Of a DNA stretch of 22,390 nucleotides, positions 15,748 through 22,390 are shown piece by piece. Under the pieces are notes generated by a model that searched no databases, was not told the DNA's origin, and saw nothing but the letters and a program-made list of their open reading frames with translations. Position numbers and translations under genes: made by a program. Each line of letters opens with the position of its first letter. Position 1 is the stretch's first letter. The stretch is taken from NCBI GenBank assembly GCA_004554205.1, contig SFNH01000020.1:1-22390 (forward strand). Direction: 5' to 3'. The stretch comes from Clostridium sp. (GTDB lineage Bacteria > Bacillota > Clostridia > Lachnospirales > Lachnospiraceae).

Positions 15748-15896
15748 ACAGGTTCATAACTATTCAGCAGGTCTGCGCATTTACTGCGCTGACCGTAAGA
15801 AAACGTGGCGGAAGAAGGCAAAAATCCTATTGCCGGAGGCAATTTTCATGGATTTTTGCCTGTAACTGTGAGGGTACTGAACAGTTACACAGGTTC
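15748..15896. mobile_element. 133-bp miniature inverted-repeat element with IS66-like ends and 8-bp target duplication
   Basis: The element body is 15756-15888. Its ends, read inward, are ATAACTATTCAG and GTAACTGTTCAG (10 of 12 identical). It is flanked directly by perfect 8-bp repeats ACAGGTTC at 15748-15755 and 15889-15896. It encodes no protein. Inside are a GGTC-T-GCGCA/TGCGC-T-GACC hairpin (15770-15794), an 11-bp pair GGCAAAAATCC/GGATTTTTGCC (15817-15860) around a 6-bp ATTGCC/GGCAAT hairpin, and GTAACTGT/ACAGTTAC (15862-15888). IS66-family elements are known for GTAA termini and 8-bp target repeats, so an IS66-driven MITE is the likely identity. The right repeat touches the last base of the mocR stop codon. 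Confidence 0.75.
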
Positions 15897-17299
15897 TATG
15901 AAACCCAGCAGCCGATCAAACGCTCCGCCCCCAGCCGTATCTGCTCCTCGCTGAGGCTTGCGTAGCCGAGCACCACTGTGCCCGGGCGCTGAGCCCGCTC
16001 CGGGTGAATGTAGTAGCCGCCGAGCCCATATACCTTTACGCCCGCTTCCTCCGCAAGACGAATCAGCGTTTCCTCCGTCTGACCCCGCTTAGCGGTCAGC
16101 AGGATGTGGATTCCCGCAAGCTCCCCCCTTATCTCAAACTCCCCCTCAAGCGGCGCGATCGCCGCAAGAAGCGCATCATGCTTCGCCTTGTAGATCGCCC
16201 GCATACGGTTCAAATGACGCTCAAAATATCCCTGCGCCAGAAACTGGTACAGGATATTCTGGTCGATCCGCGAGACGGTAGACGCGTAAAAACCCGATTT
16301 CTCCCGGTAGCGCCGCAAAAGCTCCATGGGGAGCACCAGATAGCTGACCCGGATCGCCGGCGCGATACATTTGGAAAATGTGCCCAGGTAAATGACGCGG
16401 CCCCTGCGGTCCATCCCCTGAAGCGCCGGGATCGGCTTTCCTTTATAGCGGAACTCACTGTCGTAATCATCCTCGATCACATAGCGCTCCTCACCGGACG
16501 CCGCCCATTTAAGGAGCTCCTGTCTGCGCCCCACCGGCATGACGATTCCCGTCGGAAACTGGTGGGACGGCATCACATACGCCACGTCCGCGCCGCTCTT
16601 TTGGAGCAGCGCCGGATTCATGCCGCTTCCGTCCATCTCCACCGGACACACCTCATAGCCCAGGCTGCAAAACACGCGGTACGCCTGCTTGTAGGTGGGA
16701 TTTTCCATGGCGATCTTCCGCCTGCCGCCCAGAATCTGTGAGAGCAGCATAAGCAGGTACTCGCTCCCCGCGCCGATGATAATCTGCTCAGCGCCGCAGT
16801 TGACGCCGCGCGCCGAATGCAGATAGCTTCGGATCGCCTCGCGTAAGCCCGGCTCCCCCTGATGGTTGCCGGAATGAAACATTTCTTTATTGTCATCCAC
16901 GAGCGTATTGCGGCTCAGTTTCCGCCAGGTATTGTACGGGAAGCTGTCAAGATCGATCCCGCGCGGCGAAAAATCCACCAGAAAGCCGGACGGCTCCGAC
17001 GGGCCTGTCTCCATCTGCGCCTCGCTCACCGGCCCGGTCTCCACCAGTTCGTCCATCCGGCTGACAAAATATCCCCTGCAGGGGCGCGCTTCAATGTAGC
17101 CCTCCGCCAAAAGCTGGTCATACGCCATCTGCGTCGTGCTTCGACTCACCTTCAGATGCTCCGCCAAAACACGCGTGGACGGCAGGCGCTCCTCCGATTT
17201 CAGGCCCCCGAGACGGATCTCGCGGCAGATATGCTCGTAAATTTGCTCGTAAAGCGGTTTTTTTAACCGGCTGTCCAGAGGAATCAATATCTCCATCAT
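15896..17299 (-). CDS. MocR-family transcriptional regulator with aminotransferase domain
   Basis: This 467-residue protein joins an N-terminal GntR-type winged helix (about residues 10-80, with PLYEQIYEHICREIRLGGLKSEERLPSTRVLAEHLKVSRSTTQMAYDQL-like layout) to a fold-type I aminotransferase domain. PLP would bind Lys310 in VIYLGTFSKCIAPAIRVSY; VIEDDYDSEFRY (near 275-285) carries the cofactor-contacting Asp. Such proteins are usually PLP- or amino-acid-sensing regulators (PdxR, GabR). Two ATG codons in tandem overlap the glnS stop, giving a 4-nt or 1-nt overlap. No pdxST, gab or transporter target gene lies next to it, so its regulon is unknown. The C-terminus is complete, despite the miniature element inserted right after the stop. 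Confidence 0.92.
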   Translation of the reverse strand: MMEILIPLDSRLKKPLYEQIYEHICREIRLGGLKSEERLPSTRVLAEHLKVSRSTTQMAYDQLLAEGYIEARPCRGYFVSRMDELVETGPVSEAQMETGPSEPSGFLVDFSPRGIDLDSFPYNTWRKLSRNTLVDDNKEMFHSGNHQGEPGLREAIRSYLHSARGVNCGAEQIIIGAGSEYLLMLLSQILGGRRKIAMENPTYKQAYRVFCSLGYEVCPVEMDGSGMNPALLQKSGADVAYVMPSHQFPTGIVMPVGRRQELLKWAASGEERYVIEDDYDSEFRYKGKPIPALQGMDRRGRVIYLGTFSKCIAPAIRVSYLVLPMELLRRYREKSGFYASTVSRIDQNILYQFLAQGYFERHLNRMRAIYKAKHDALLAAIAPLEGEFEIRGELAGIHILLTAKRGQTEETLIRLAEEAGVKVYGLGGYYIHPERAQRPGTVVLGYASLSEEQIRLGAERLIGCWVS

Positions 17300-18954
17300 T
17301 TTTCGATCTTAAAGGAGCTCTTTAGCGACACGATGCGGTTAAATACCGGAGCGCCGGGTCTGCTGTCCTTACAGTCCGCGCAGAAATATCCGTTCCGCAC
17401 AAACTGGAAGCTGTCATAGGCCTCTGCCTGCACAAGCGCAGGCTCCACATAGCAGTCTTTCAGCACAGTCAGGGAATTCGGATTCAGATTCAGGGTGCCG
17501 TCCTCATTTAACTTGCCCTTTTCCTCGTCCACGATATTCTCGTACAGGCGGCATTCCACCTTCTTTGCAGTCTCTGCCGCAACCCAGTGGATCGTCCCCT
17601 TTACCTTCCGCTCGCAAAGTCCCAAGCCGCTCTTTGTCGCCGGGTCGTACGTCGCGTGAACCACGGTGACATTCCCGTTCTCATCCTTCTCAAAGCCGGT
17701 GCATGTCACGAAATAGGCGCTCATCAGGCGCACCTCATTGCCTGGGAACAGGCGGAAATACTTGCGCGGCGGTTCCTCCATAAAGTCCTCGCGCTCGATG
17801 TAGAGCTCTCTTGCGAAAGGCACCATGCGGGAGCCAAGCTCCGGGTTCTCGAGATTATTCGGAACCTCCAGCATCTCGGTCTGTCCCTCCGGGTAGTTGT
17901 CGATTATGAGCTTCACAGGGTCTAAAATTGCCATCATGCGTGCCTTTTTAAGCTTTAAGTCTTCGCGGATACAATATTCAAGCATCGCATAATCCACGGA
18001 GCTGTTCGCCTTCGCGACGCCGACCATTTCCACAAACATTCGGATGGACTCCGGCGTGTAGCCGCGCCTGCGCAGCGCAGCGATCGAGACGAGGCGCGGA
18101 TCATCCCAGCCGTCCACAATCCCGTCCTCCACAAGCTTCTTGATATAGCGCTTGCCGGTCACGACGTTTGTCAGGTACAGCTTTGCAAACTCAATCTGAC
18201 GCGGCGGATTCTCAAACTCGCACTCCCGCACCACCCAGTCATACAGCGGGCGGTGATCCTCAAACTCGAGCGTACAGATTGAGTGGGTAACGTGCTCGAT
18301 GGCGTCCTCGATCGGATGCGCGAAATCGTACATCGGGTAAATGCACCAGTCATCGCCTGTGTTGTGATGGCTCATATGCGCCACGCGGTAGATGACGGGA
18401 TCTCTCATATTGATATTCGGGGAAGCCATATCGATCCTCGCCCGGAGCACCTTCTCGCCATCCTGGTATTTCCCCTCTTTCATCTCCTCAAACAGCCTTA
18501 AATTCTCCTCAATGCTGCGGTCACGGTATGGGCTCTCCTTGCCCGGAGTGGTGAAATCGCCGCGATACTGACGGATTTCCTCCGCGGAAAGGTCACAGAC
18601 GAAGGCCTTTCCCTTCTTGATGAGCAGCACGGCGCACTCGTACATCTGCTGGAAATAATTGGAAGCAAAAAACAGCCTGTCCTCAAAATCCGCCCCCAGC
18701 CACTTTACATCGGCGATAATCGACTCGACAAACTCTGTCTTTTCCCTGGTCGGATTGGTATCGTCAAACCGCAGGTTAAATTTACCGCCGTACTTCCGGG
18801 CCAGACCATAGTTTAAAAGGATTGACTTGGCATGTCCGATATGCAGGTATCCGTTCGGCTCCGGCGGGAACCGGGTCTGCACATGGTCATAAACGTCCTC
18901 CGCCAGATCCTTATCGATCTCCTGCTCGATAAAATTTTTGTTTTCCTTTTCCAT
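17296..18954 (-). CDS. glnS: glutaminyl-tRNA synthetase
   Basis: GlnRS charges tRNA-Gln with glutamine using ATP. The 552-residue enzyme has the class I signature FPPEPNGYLHIGHAKSI (HIGH at 38-41), then LRFDDTNP and the family block DGWDDPRLVSIAALRRRGYTPESIR (near 281-305). The C-terminal beta-barrel anticodon-binding domains run from about residue 340 to the end (FQFVRNGYFCADCKDS). The KMSKS-equivalent loop reads VVTGKRY (about 264-270), where Escherichia coli has VMSKRK, so Met-Ser is replaced while the Lys is kept. GGAGGG lies upstream of the ATG. Its own promoter lies 61-89 nt upstream. The stop overlaps the MocR gene start. GlnRS in a Clostridium relative implies direct tRNA-Gln charging, perhaps alongside GatCAB. 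Confidence 0.96.
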   Translation of the reverse strand: MEKENKNFIEQEIDKDLAEDVYDHVQTRFPPEPNGYLHIGHAKSILLNYGLARKYGGKFNLRFDDTNPTREKTEFVESIIADVKWLGADFEDRLFFASNYFQQMYECAVLLIKKGKAFVCDLSAEEIRQYRGDFTTPGKESPYRDRSIEENLRLFEEMKEGKYQDGEKVLRARIDMASPNINMRDPVIYRVAHMSHHNTGDDWCIYPMYDFAHPIEDAIEHVTHSICTLEFEDHRPLYDWVVRECEFENPPRQIEFAKLYLTNVVTGKRYIKKLVEDGIVDGWDDPRLVSIAALRRRGYTPESIRMFVEMVGVAKANSSVDYAMLEYCIREDLKLKKARMMAILDPVKLIIDNYPEGQTEMLEVPNNLENPELGSRMVPFARELYIEREDFMEEPPRKYFRLFPGNEVRLMSAYFVTCTGFEKDENGNVTVVHATYDPATKSGLGLCERKVKGTIHWVAAETAKKVECRLYENIVDEEKGKLNEDGTLNLNPNSLTVLKDCYVEPALVQAEAYDSFQFVRNGYFCADCKDSRPGAPVFNRIVSLKSSFKIEK

Positions 18955-19014
18955 ATCAAAAAGCCCTCCATCTCCGGTGCGCCTGTGATCTCATGCGCGG
19001 ATTATTGTCAGAGT

Positions 19015-19043
19015 ATTATATCATTACGGAGGGGTTTTTGCAA
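19015..19043 (-). promoter_or_regulatory. glnS promoter
   Basis: On the minus strand a TTGCAA -35 (19038-19043) and a perfect TATAAT -10 (19015-19020) are separated by 17 nt. The leader to the glnS ATG is about 55 nt, too short for a T-box riboswitch. The glnS-mocR pair would be transcribed from here. Confidence 0.75.
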
Positions 19044-19077
19044 GAAAAAAGGGAACAGTTCAGCCACGGCCACAGTT

Positions 19078-19148
19078 TTCGCTTTTGTTCGGTCGCCGGC
19101 GACCGAACAAAAGCGAATCCCCCGCCCGCGACCGAGGCAAAAGCGAAT
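19078..19148. repeat. perfect 40-bp palindrome plus a third partial arm copy
   Basis: The left arm 19078-19097 (TTCGCTTTTGTTCGGTCGCC) is followed with no spacer by its exact reverse complement at 19098-19117. A further near-copy of the right arm lies at 19130-19148 (GACCGAGGCAAAAGCGAAT against GACCGAACAAAAGCGAAT at 19101-19118). It lies between the end of the hydratase gene and the glnS promoter. It could form a hairpin on either strand, but no T-run follows directly, so it is not a standard terminator. Confidence 0.85.
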
Positions 19149-19171
19149 ACTTTGGCGGCAAGCGCAAAGCC

Positions 19172-21475
19172 CTACGCAGGACTGTTACGGTTTCGATTAT
19201 AGTTGATCAGACATCCGGCCTTCACGATCTCCTTTTCTTCCTTTGTCATATCGGCGATGTGCAGCTCAATCCCGCTCACCGCGCCTCCTCGGATCACATA
19301 AGCCGGAATATGCTCCATAGTTCCGTCAAGCGCTGCGCGGATCCCCGGCACATAGATGTAATCATCCACCTCAAACTGCGGCTCCTCATCCATCAAAAAC
19401 GGCAGCATGCCCCAGTTTATTACATTGGAACGATATCGTTTGGTCGCATACTCCTTTGCGATATTGGCCAGTCCCCCCAGAACTCTCTGGCAGCTTGCAG
19501 CCTGTTCCCTTGCGGAACCGTCCCCCGGCTTTACCGCGTAAATCATGCTTCCGATCCCGATCTGCGTCTCCTTCACCCCCTCCTGTCCGGGAATTGCGCG
19601 AATCCGGTCAAACACCTGTTTCCACTCAGGATCAGCGGGCGCTTCACCGGCCGCTCTCGCCTTTTCAACCTGATTCACCAGCTTTGCCCTGCCCACATAT
19701 GCCGGATCTCTTCTGGACAAGGTAAACTCTGCCAGTCCCAGCGGATTGGAACGGTAAGAAGAAGTCTCGCCCGACGGAATCAGCTCGTCCGTCGTGGTAA
19801 CATCATCCATGATTTTAGAGCAGACCTTCAGAAGAATATTATCCGCCAACGCACTCATGGACGGCCAGTCCTTGATATTCGGGCCGCAGACCACGCTCTC
19901 TTCCTTTATGGCATTGCCAAATCCCTGATATACGCGATTCACATAAACCGTATCATCAAATTCGTAAGCCGGGACCATGTAATCGTCCACCATCTCGGTA
20001 GCTGCCGTCAGCCTGCCTCCATTCGCTGCGGTAGCCGCAATGGATCGCGCGTCCATCAGGGCGACTGCCGACATCTGACCTGCTCCCGGTTTGGAGCCTT
20101 CCCGGTTCGGGAAGTTCCTGGTCGTATGACGGATGCTGAGAGCATGATTCGACGGAGTATCGCCTGCGCCGAAGCACGGGCCGCAGAATGCCGTCTTCAC
20201 AACAGCGCCCGCCGCCATCAGATCCGAAACGGCTCCCTTTCTCACCAGATCAATGAATACCGGCTGAGAAGAAGGATAAACGGCCAGTGAGAAAATGTTG
20301 CTGCCGCAGCTTCTCCCTCTCAGAATATGGGCAGCTTCCATCACATTCGTATAGTTGCCGCCCGCGCAGCCTGCAATCACGCCCTGATCGACCCAGAGCG
20401 CACCGTCTTTGATCTTGTCAGTCAGAGAAAAGCTGCCGGCCTTCTTTCCGCCGATCTTCTCCGCCTCGACCTCCACAGACCGCAGAATATCGCCCAGGTT
20501 GGCATTCATCTCATCAATCGTATAGGTATTGCTCGGATGGAACGGCAGCGCAATCATCGGTTTGATGGCGCTTAAGTCCACCTTCACTACGCCGTCATAG
20601 TAAGCAATGGCGGCCGGATTCAGCTCCCGATAAGCATCCGCTCTTTTATGCAGCGCCAGATAGGCCTTCGTATCTTCATCCGTTCTCCAGATAGAAGAAA
20701 GGCAGGTTGTCTCTGTCGTCATGACATCCACGCCGTTGCGATAATCCGTATCCATGGATGCCACGCCGGGACCTACAAATTCCATCACTTTATTTTTCAC
20801 ATATCCGCTCTTGAATACCGCGCCCACGATCGCCAGAGCCACATCATGCGGCCCGACGCCCGGCGCCGGCTTTCCCTCCAGATATACCGCTACCACGCCG
20901 GGATACGCGATATCGTAGGTGTCGCAGAGCAGTTGTTTTACCAGCTCGCCGCCGCCTTCTCCGATCGCCATGGTGCCAAGCGCGCCATATCGGGTGTGGC
21001 TGTCAGAACCCAGAATCATCCGGCCGCACCCCGCCATCATCTCTCTCATGTACTGGTGGATGACCGCAATATGCGGCGGAACAAAAATACCGCCGTAATG
21101 CTTCGCCGCAGTAAGGCCGAACACATGGTCGTCCTCATTGATCGTACCGCCCACCGCGCACAGAGAGTTATGGCAGTTGGTCAGCACATATGGAAGCGGG
21201 AATTTTTCCATGCCGGAAGCCTTGGCCGTCTGAATAATTCCGACAAACGTAATATCATGTGACGCCATGGAATCAAACTTGAGTTTCAGGTTGTTCATGT
21301 TTCCGGATGTGTTGTGCGCTTCCAGAATAGAGTAAGCGATCGTACCTTTTTTTGCTGTCTCCCGATCGACCGCCTTTCCAGTCAGGGCGGCCAGTCTGCC
21401 CTCTGCCGCTTCCGCATCCGTCACCAGAGTCTCCCCATTCACCAGATATGCTCCGCCGCTTGATAATTCTACCAT
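19172..21475 (-). CDS. aconitase-family hydratase (probable aconitate hydratase)
   Basis: A 767-residue member of the aconitase superfamily, resembling the YbhJ-type hydratases. Expected reaction: citrate to isocitrate through a [4Fe-4S] cluster. Cluster ligands are Cys370 (in GVIAGCAGGNYTN) and Cys431 and Cys434 (in AFCGPCFGAGD). Other family marks are ILGSDSHTRYGALG (158-160), RNFPNREGS, GDGSAREQAAS (matching the GSSRDWAAKG loop) and YRSNVINWGMLPF of the swivel domain. Compared with AcnA (about 890 residues) it is shorter. AAGGAGAT precedes the ATG. It follows the isocitrate dehydrogenase gene by 27 nt, which supports a role in citrate-to-2-oxoglutarate conversion for glutamate synthesis. 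The last residues (NRNRNSPA) read into the hairpin-rich spacer. A hydratase for a related acid is the alternative. Confidence 0.9.
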   Translation of the reverse strand: MVELSSGGAYLVNGETLVTDAEAAEGRLAALTGKAVDRETAKKGTIAYSILEAHNTSGNMNNLKLKFDSMASHDITFVGIIQTAKASGMEKFPLPYVLTNCHNSLCAVGGTINEDDHVFGLTAAKHYGGIFVPPHIAVIHQYMREMMAGCGRMILGSDSHTRYGALGTMAIGEGGGELVKQLLCDTYDIAYPGVVAVYLEGKPAPGVGPHDVALAIVGAVFKSGYVKNKVMEFVGPGVASMDTDYRNGVDVMTTETTCLSSIWRTDEDTKAYLALHKRADAYRELNPAAIAYYDGVVKVDLSAIKPMIALPFHPSNTYTIDEMNANLGDILRSVEVEAEKIGGKKAGSFSLTDKIKDGALWVDQGVIAGCAGGNYTNVMEAAHILRGRSCGSNIFSLAVYPSSQPVFIDLVRKGAVSDLMAAGAVVKTAFCGPCFGAGDTPSNHALSIRHTTRNFPNREGSKPGAGQMSAVALMDARSIAATAANGGRLTAATEMVDDYMVPAYEFDDTVYVNRVYQGFGNAIKEESVVCGPNIKDWPSMSALADNILLKVCSKIMDDVTTTDELIPSGETSSYRSNPLGLAEFTLSRRDPAYVGRAKLVNQVEKARAAGEAPADPEWKQVFDRIRAIPGQEGVKETQIGIGSMIYAVKPGDGSAREQAASCQRVLGGLANIAKEYATKRYRSNVINWGMLPFLMDEEPQFEVDDYIYVPGIRAALDGTMEHIPAYVIRGGAVSGIELHIADMTKEEKEIVKAGCLINYNRNRNSPA

Positions 21476-21502
21476 CTTTTATCTCCTTTTCCTGTATCCC
21501 TT

Positions 21503-22390
21503 TTAGTTTAGATGTGCAATGACGGCATTCTTGTACCCTTCTGTCGTCCCGTTTCCTCCGATATCCGGGGTTGTATCCTTACCCTCTGACAGAACCTCGT
21601 CCACTGCTTTTCGGATCTTCGCTGCCGCCTCATTCTGCTGCAGATGCTCCAGCATCATGCACGCGGACCACAAAAGCGCTGTCGGATTGGCGATGCCCTT
21701 ACCCGCGATATCCGGCGCGCTTCCATGCACGGCTTCAAACATGGCATAATCCTTACCCAGATTACTGGACGGCAGAAGCCCCAGGCCGCCGATCAGCCCG
21801 CTCGTCAGATCGGATACGATATCGCCGTACAGATTCGGCATTACCATCACATCAAACTGCTGCGGCTTCATCACAAGCTGCATGCAAACCGCATCCACGA
21901 TCTTATCATCGGCAGTGATCGTCGGATACTCGTTCCTGATCTTGTTGAATGTCTCGAGAAACAGTCCGTCAGACATCTTCAGGATATTGGCTTTATGTAC
22001 GCAGGTTACTTTCTTTCTGCCCTGCTTCACCGCGTATTCAAACGCATCCCGGATGATCCGCTCGCTTGCCCCCCGGGTAATGATCTTATCGGCGATCACC
22101 GTGTTTTTATCTACCCAACGTTCCTTTCCCACATACAGATCCTCCGTATTCTCACGGAACGTAACAATATTCACGTTCGGAAACGGAGTCTTCACTGCCG
22201 CATTGGATTTTGCGGGACGGATGTTGGCATACAGATCATATTTTTCCCGCATAGTCACATTCAGAGAACGGAAACCCTTTCCGATCGGCGTAGTGATCGG
22301 GGACTTTAGCAGCACCTTCGTCTTCTCAAAAGAGGCGAATGCCGCGTCCGGAATCAACGCTCCGTTCTCCAGATATTCCTGATTGCCTAC
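21503..22390 (-). CDS. NAD-type isocitrate dehydrogenase, 5' end outside window
   Basis: The reading frame is open to the right window edge: the last 33 bases continue in frame as VGNQEYLENGA before LIPDAAF, so the true start is outside. The visible 295 residues cover most of the enzyme, which decarboxylates isocitrate to 2-oxoglutarate. Marks of the isocitrate type are SLNVTMREKYDLYANIRP (substrate-binding Ser, two Arg), FRENTEDLYVG, VHKANILKMSDGLF (catalytic Lys) and NLYGDIVSDLTSGLIGGLGLLPS. HGSAPDIAGKGIANPTA has Asp-Ile where NADP enzymes carry Lys-Tyr, so NAD+ is the likely cofactor. It is first of the pair with the downstream aconitase-like gene. 3-isopropylmalate dehydrogenase is less likely, because that family usually has a different RELTGG-type motif. 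Confidence 0.9.
   Translation of the reverse strand, partial: VGNQEYLENGALIPDAAFASFEKTKVLLKSPITTPIGKGFRSLNVTMREKYDLYANIRPAKSNAAVKTPFPNVNIVTFRENTEDLYVGKERWVDKNTVIADKIITRGASERIIRDAFEYAVKQGRKKVTCVHKANILKMSDGLFLETFNKIRNEYPTITADDKIVDAVCMQLVMKPQQFDVMVMPNLYGDIVSDLTSGLIGGLGLLPSSNLGKDYAMFEAVHGSAPDIAGKGIANPTALLWSACMMLEHLQQNEAAAKIRKAVDEVLSEGKDTTPDIGGNGTTEGYKNAVIAHLN

Noticed and set aside
18955..19014. Possible T-box leader for glnS
   Set aside because: The leader from the visible promoter is only about 55 nt and lacks a specifier stem or antiterminator motif.
19085..20290. 401-codon plus-strand open frame opposite the hydratase
   Set aside because: It starts inside the palindrome, has no ribosome site, gives a His/Arg-rich non-family sequence and lies antisense to a clear aconitase-family gene.

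Overview
The window reads as a chromosomal housekeeping segment from a moderately GC-rich anaerobic member of the Clostridia, most likely a Lachnospiraceae relative. The evidence is family-level: a CdaA-CdaR (YbbR) pair, a CIRCE-controlled groES-groEL operon, a YtvI-type sporulation membrane protein, a DUF4349 protein, a probable DUF6106 protein, a MocR regulator and an aconitase-like hydratase next to an NAD-type isocitrate dehydrogenase. No rRNA, tRNA, CRISPR array, phage gene or complete insertion sequence was seen. Nearly all genes lie on the minus strand. Only the DUF4349 gene (295-1311) and an alanine-rich gene (15044-15670) lie on the plus strand.

From right to left, in the direction of minus-strand transcription: the right edge holds the 3' part of an isocitrate dehydrogenase gene, followed 27 nt later by an aconitase-family hydratase. 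These would turn citrate into 2-oxoglutarate. A gap with a perfect 40-bp palindrome and a strong promoter leads to glnS, whose stop codon overlaps the start of a MocR-type regulator. Just past the regulator's stop lies a 133-bp miniature inverted-repeat element with IS66-like ends and an 8-bp direct repeat. The alanine-rich plus-strand gene is divergent from groES-groEL, with CIRCE and the groES promoter between them. groESL ends in a strong terminator, followed by a small membrane protein gene (DUF6106-like) and guaB with its own promoter.

Downstream of guaB is a long, closely packed run: two membrane proteins of unknown function with a 4-nt overlap, cdaA (c-di-AMP synthesis), cdaR overlapping it by 23 nt, ptsI (PTS enzyme I), an orphan Wzy-like polysaccharide polymerase, a PLP aminotransferase and a YtvI-like transporter. 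This run meets the plus-strand DUF4349 gene at a shared hairpin terminator. The left-most 240 bases are non-coding and rich in hairpins.

The protein-coding content is largely ordinary core metabolism, signalling and proteostasis. The unusual material is in the intergenic DNA: the IS66-like miniature element, the 40-bp palindrome with a third near-copy of its arm, and an 18-bp duplication spanning the groEL stop codon. The two-gene membrane module ahead of cdaA is the best candidate for an undescribed protein function. I did not find a convincing wholly new multi-gene system.
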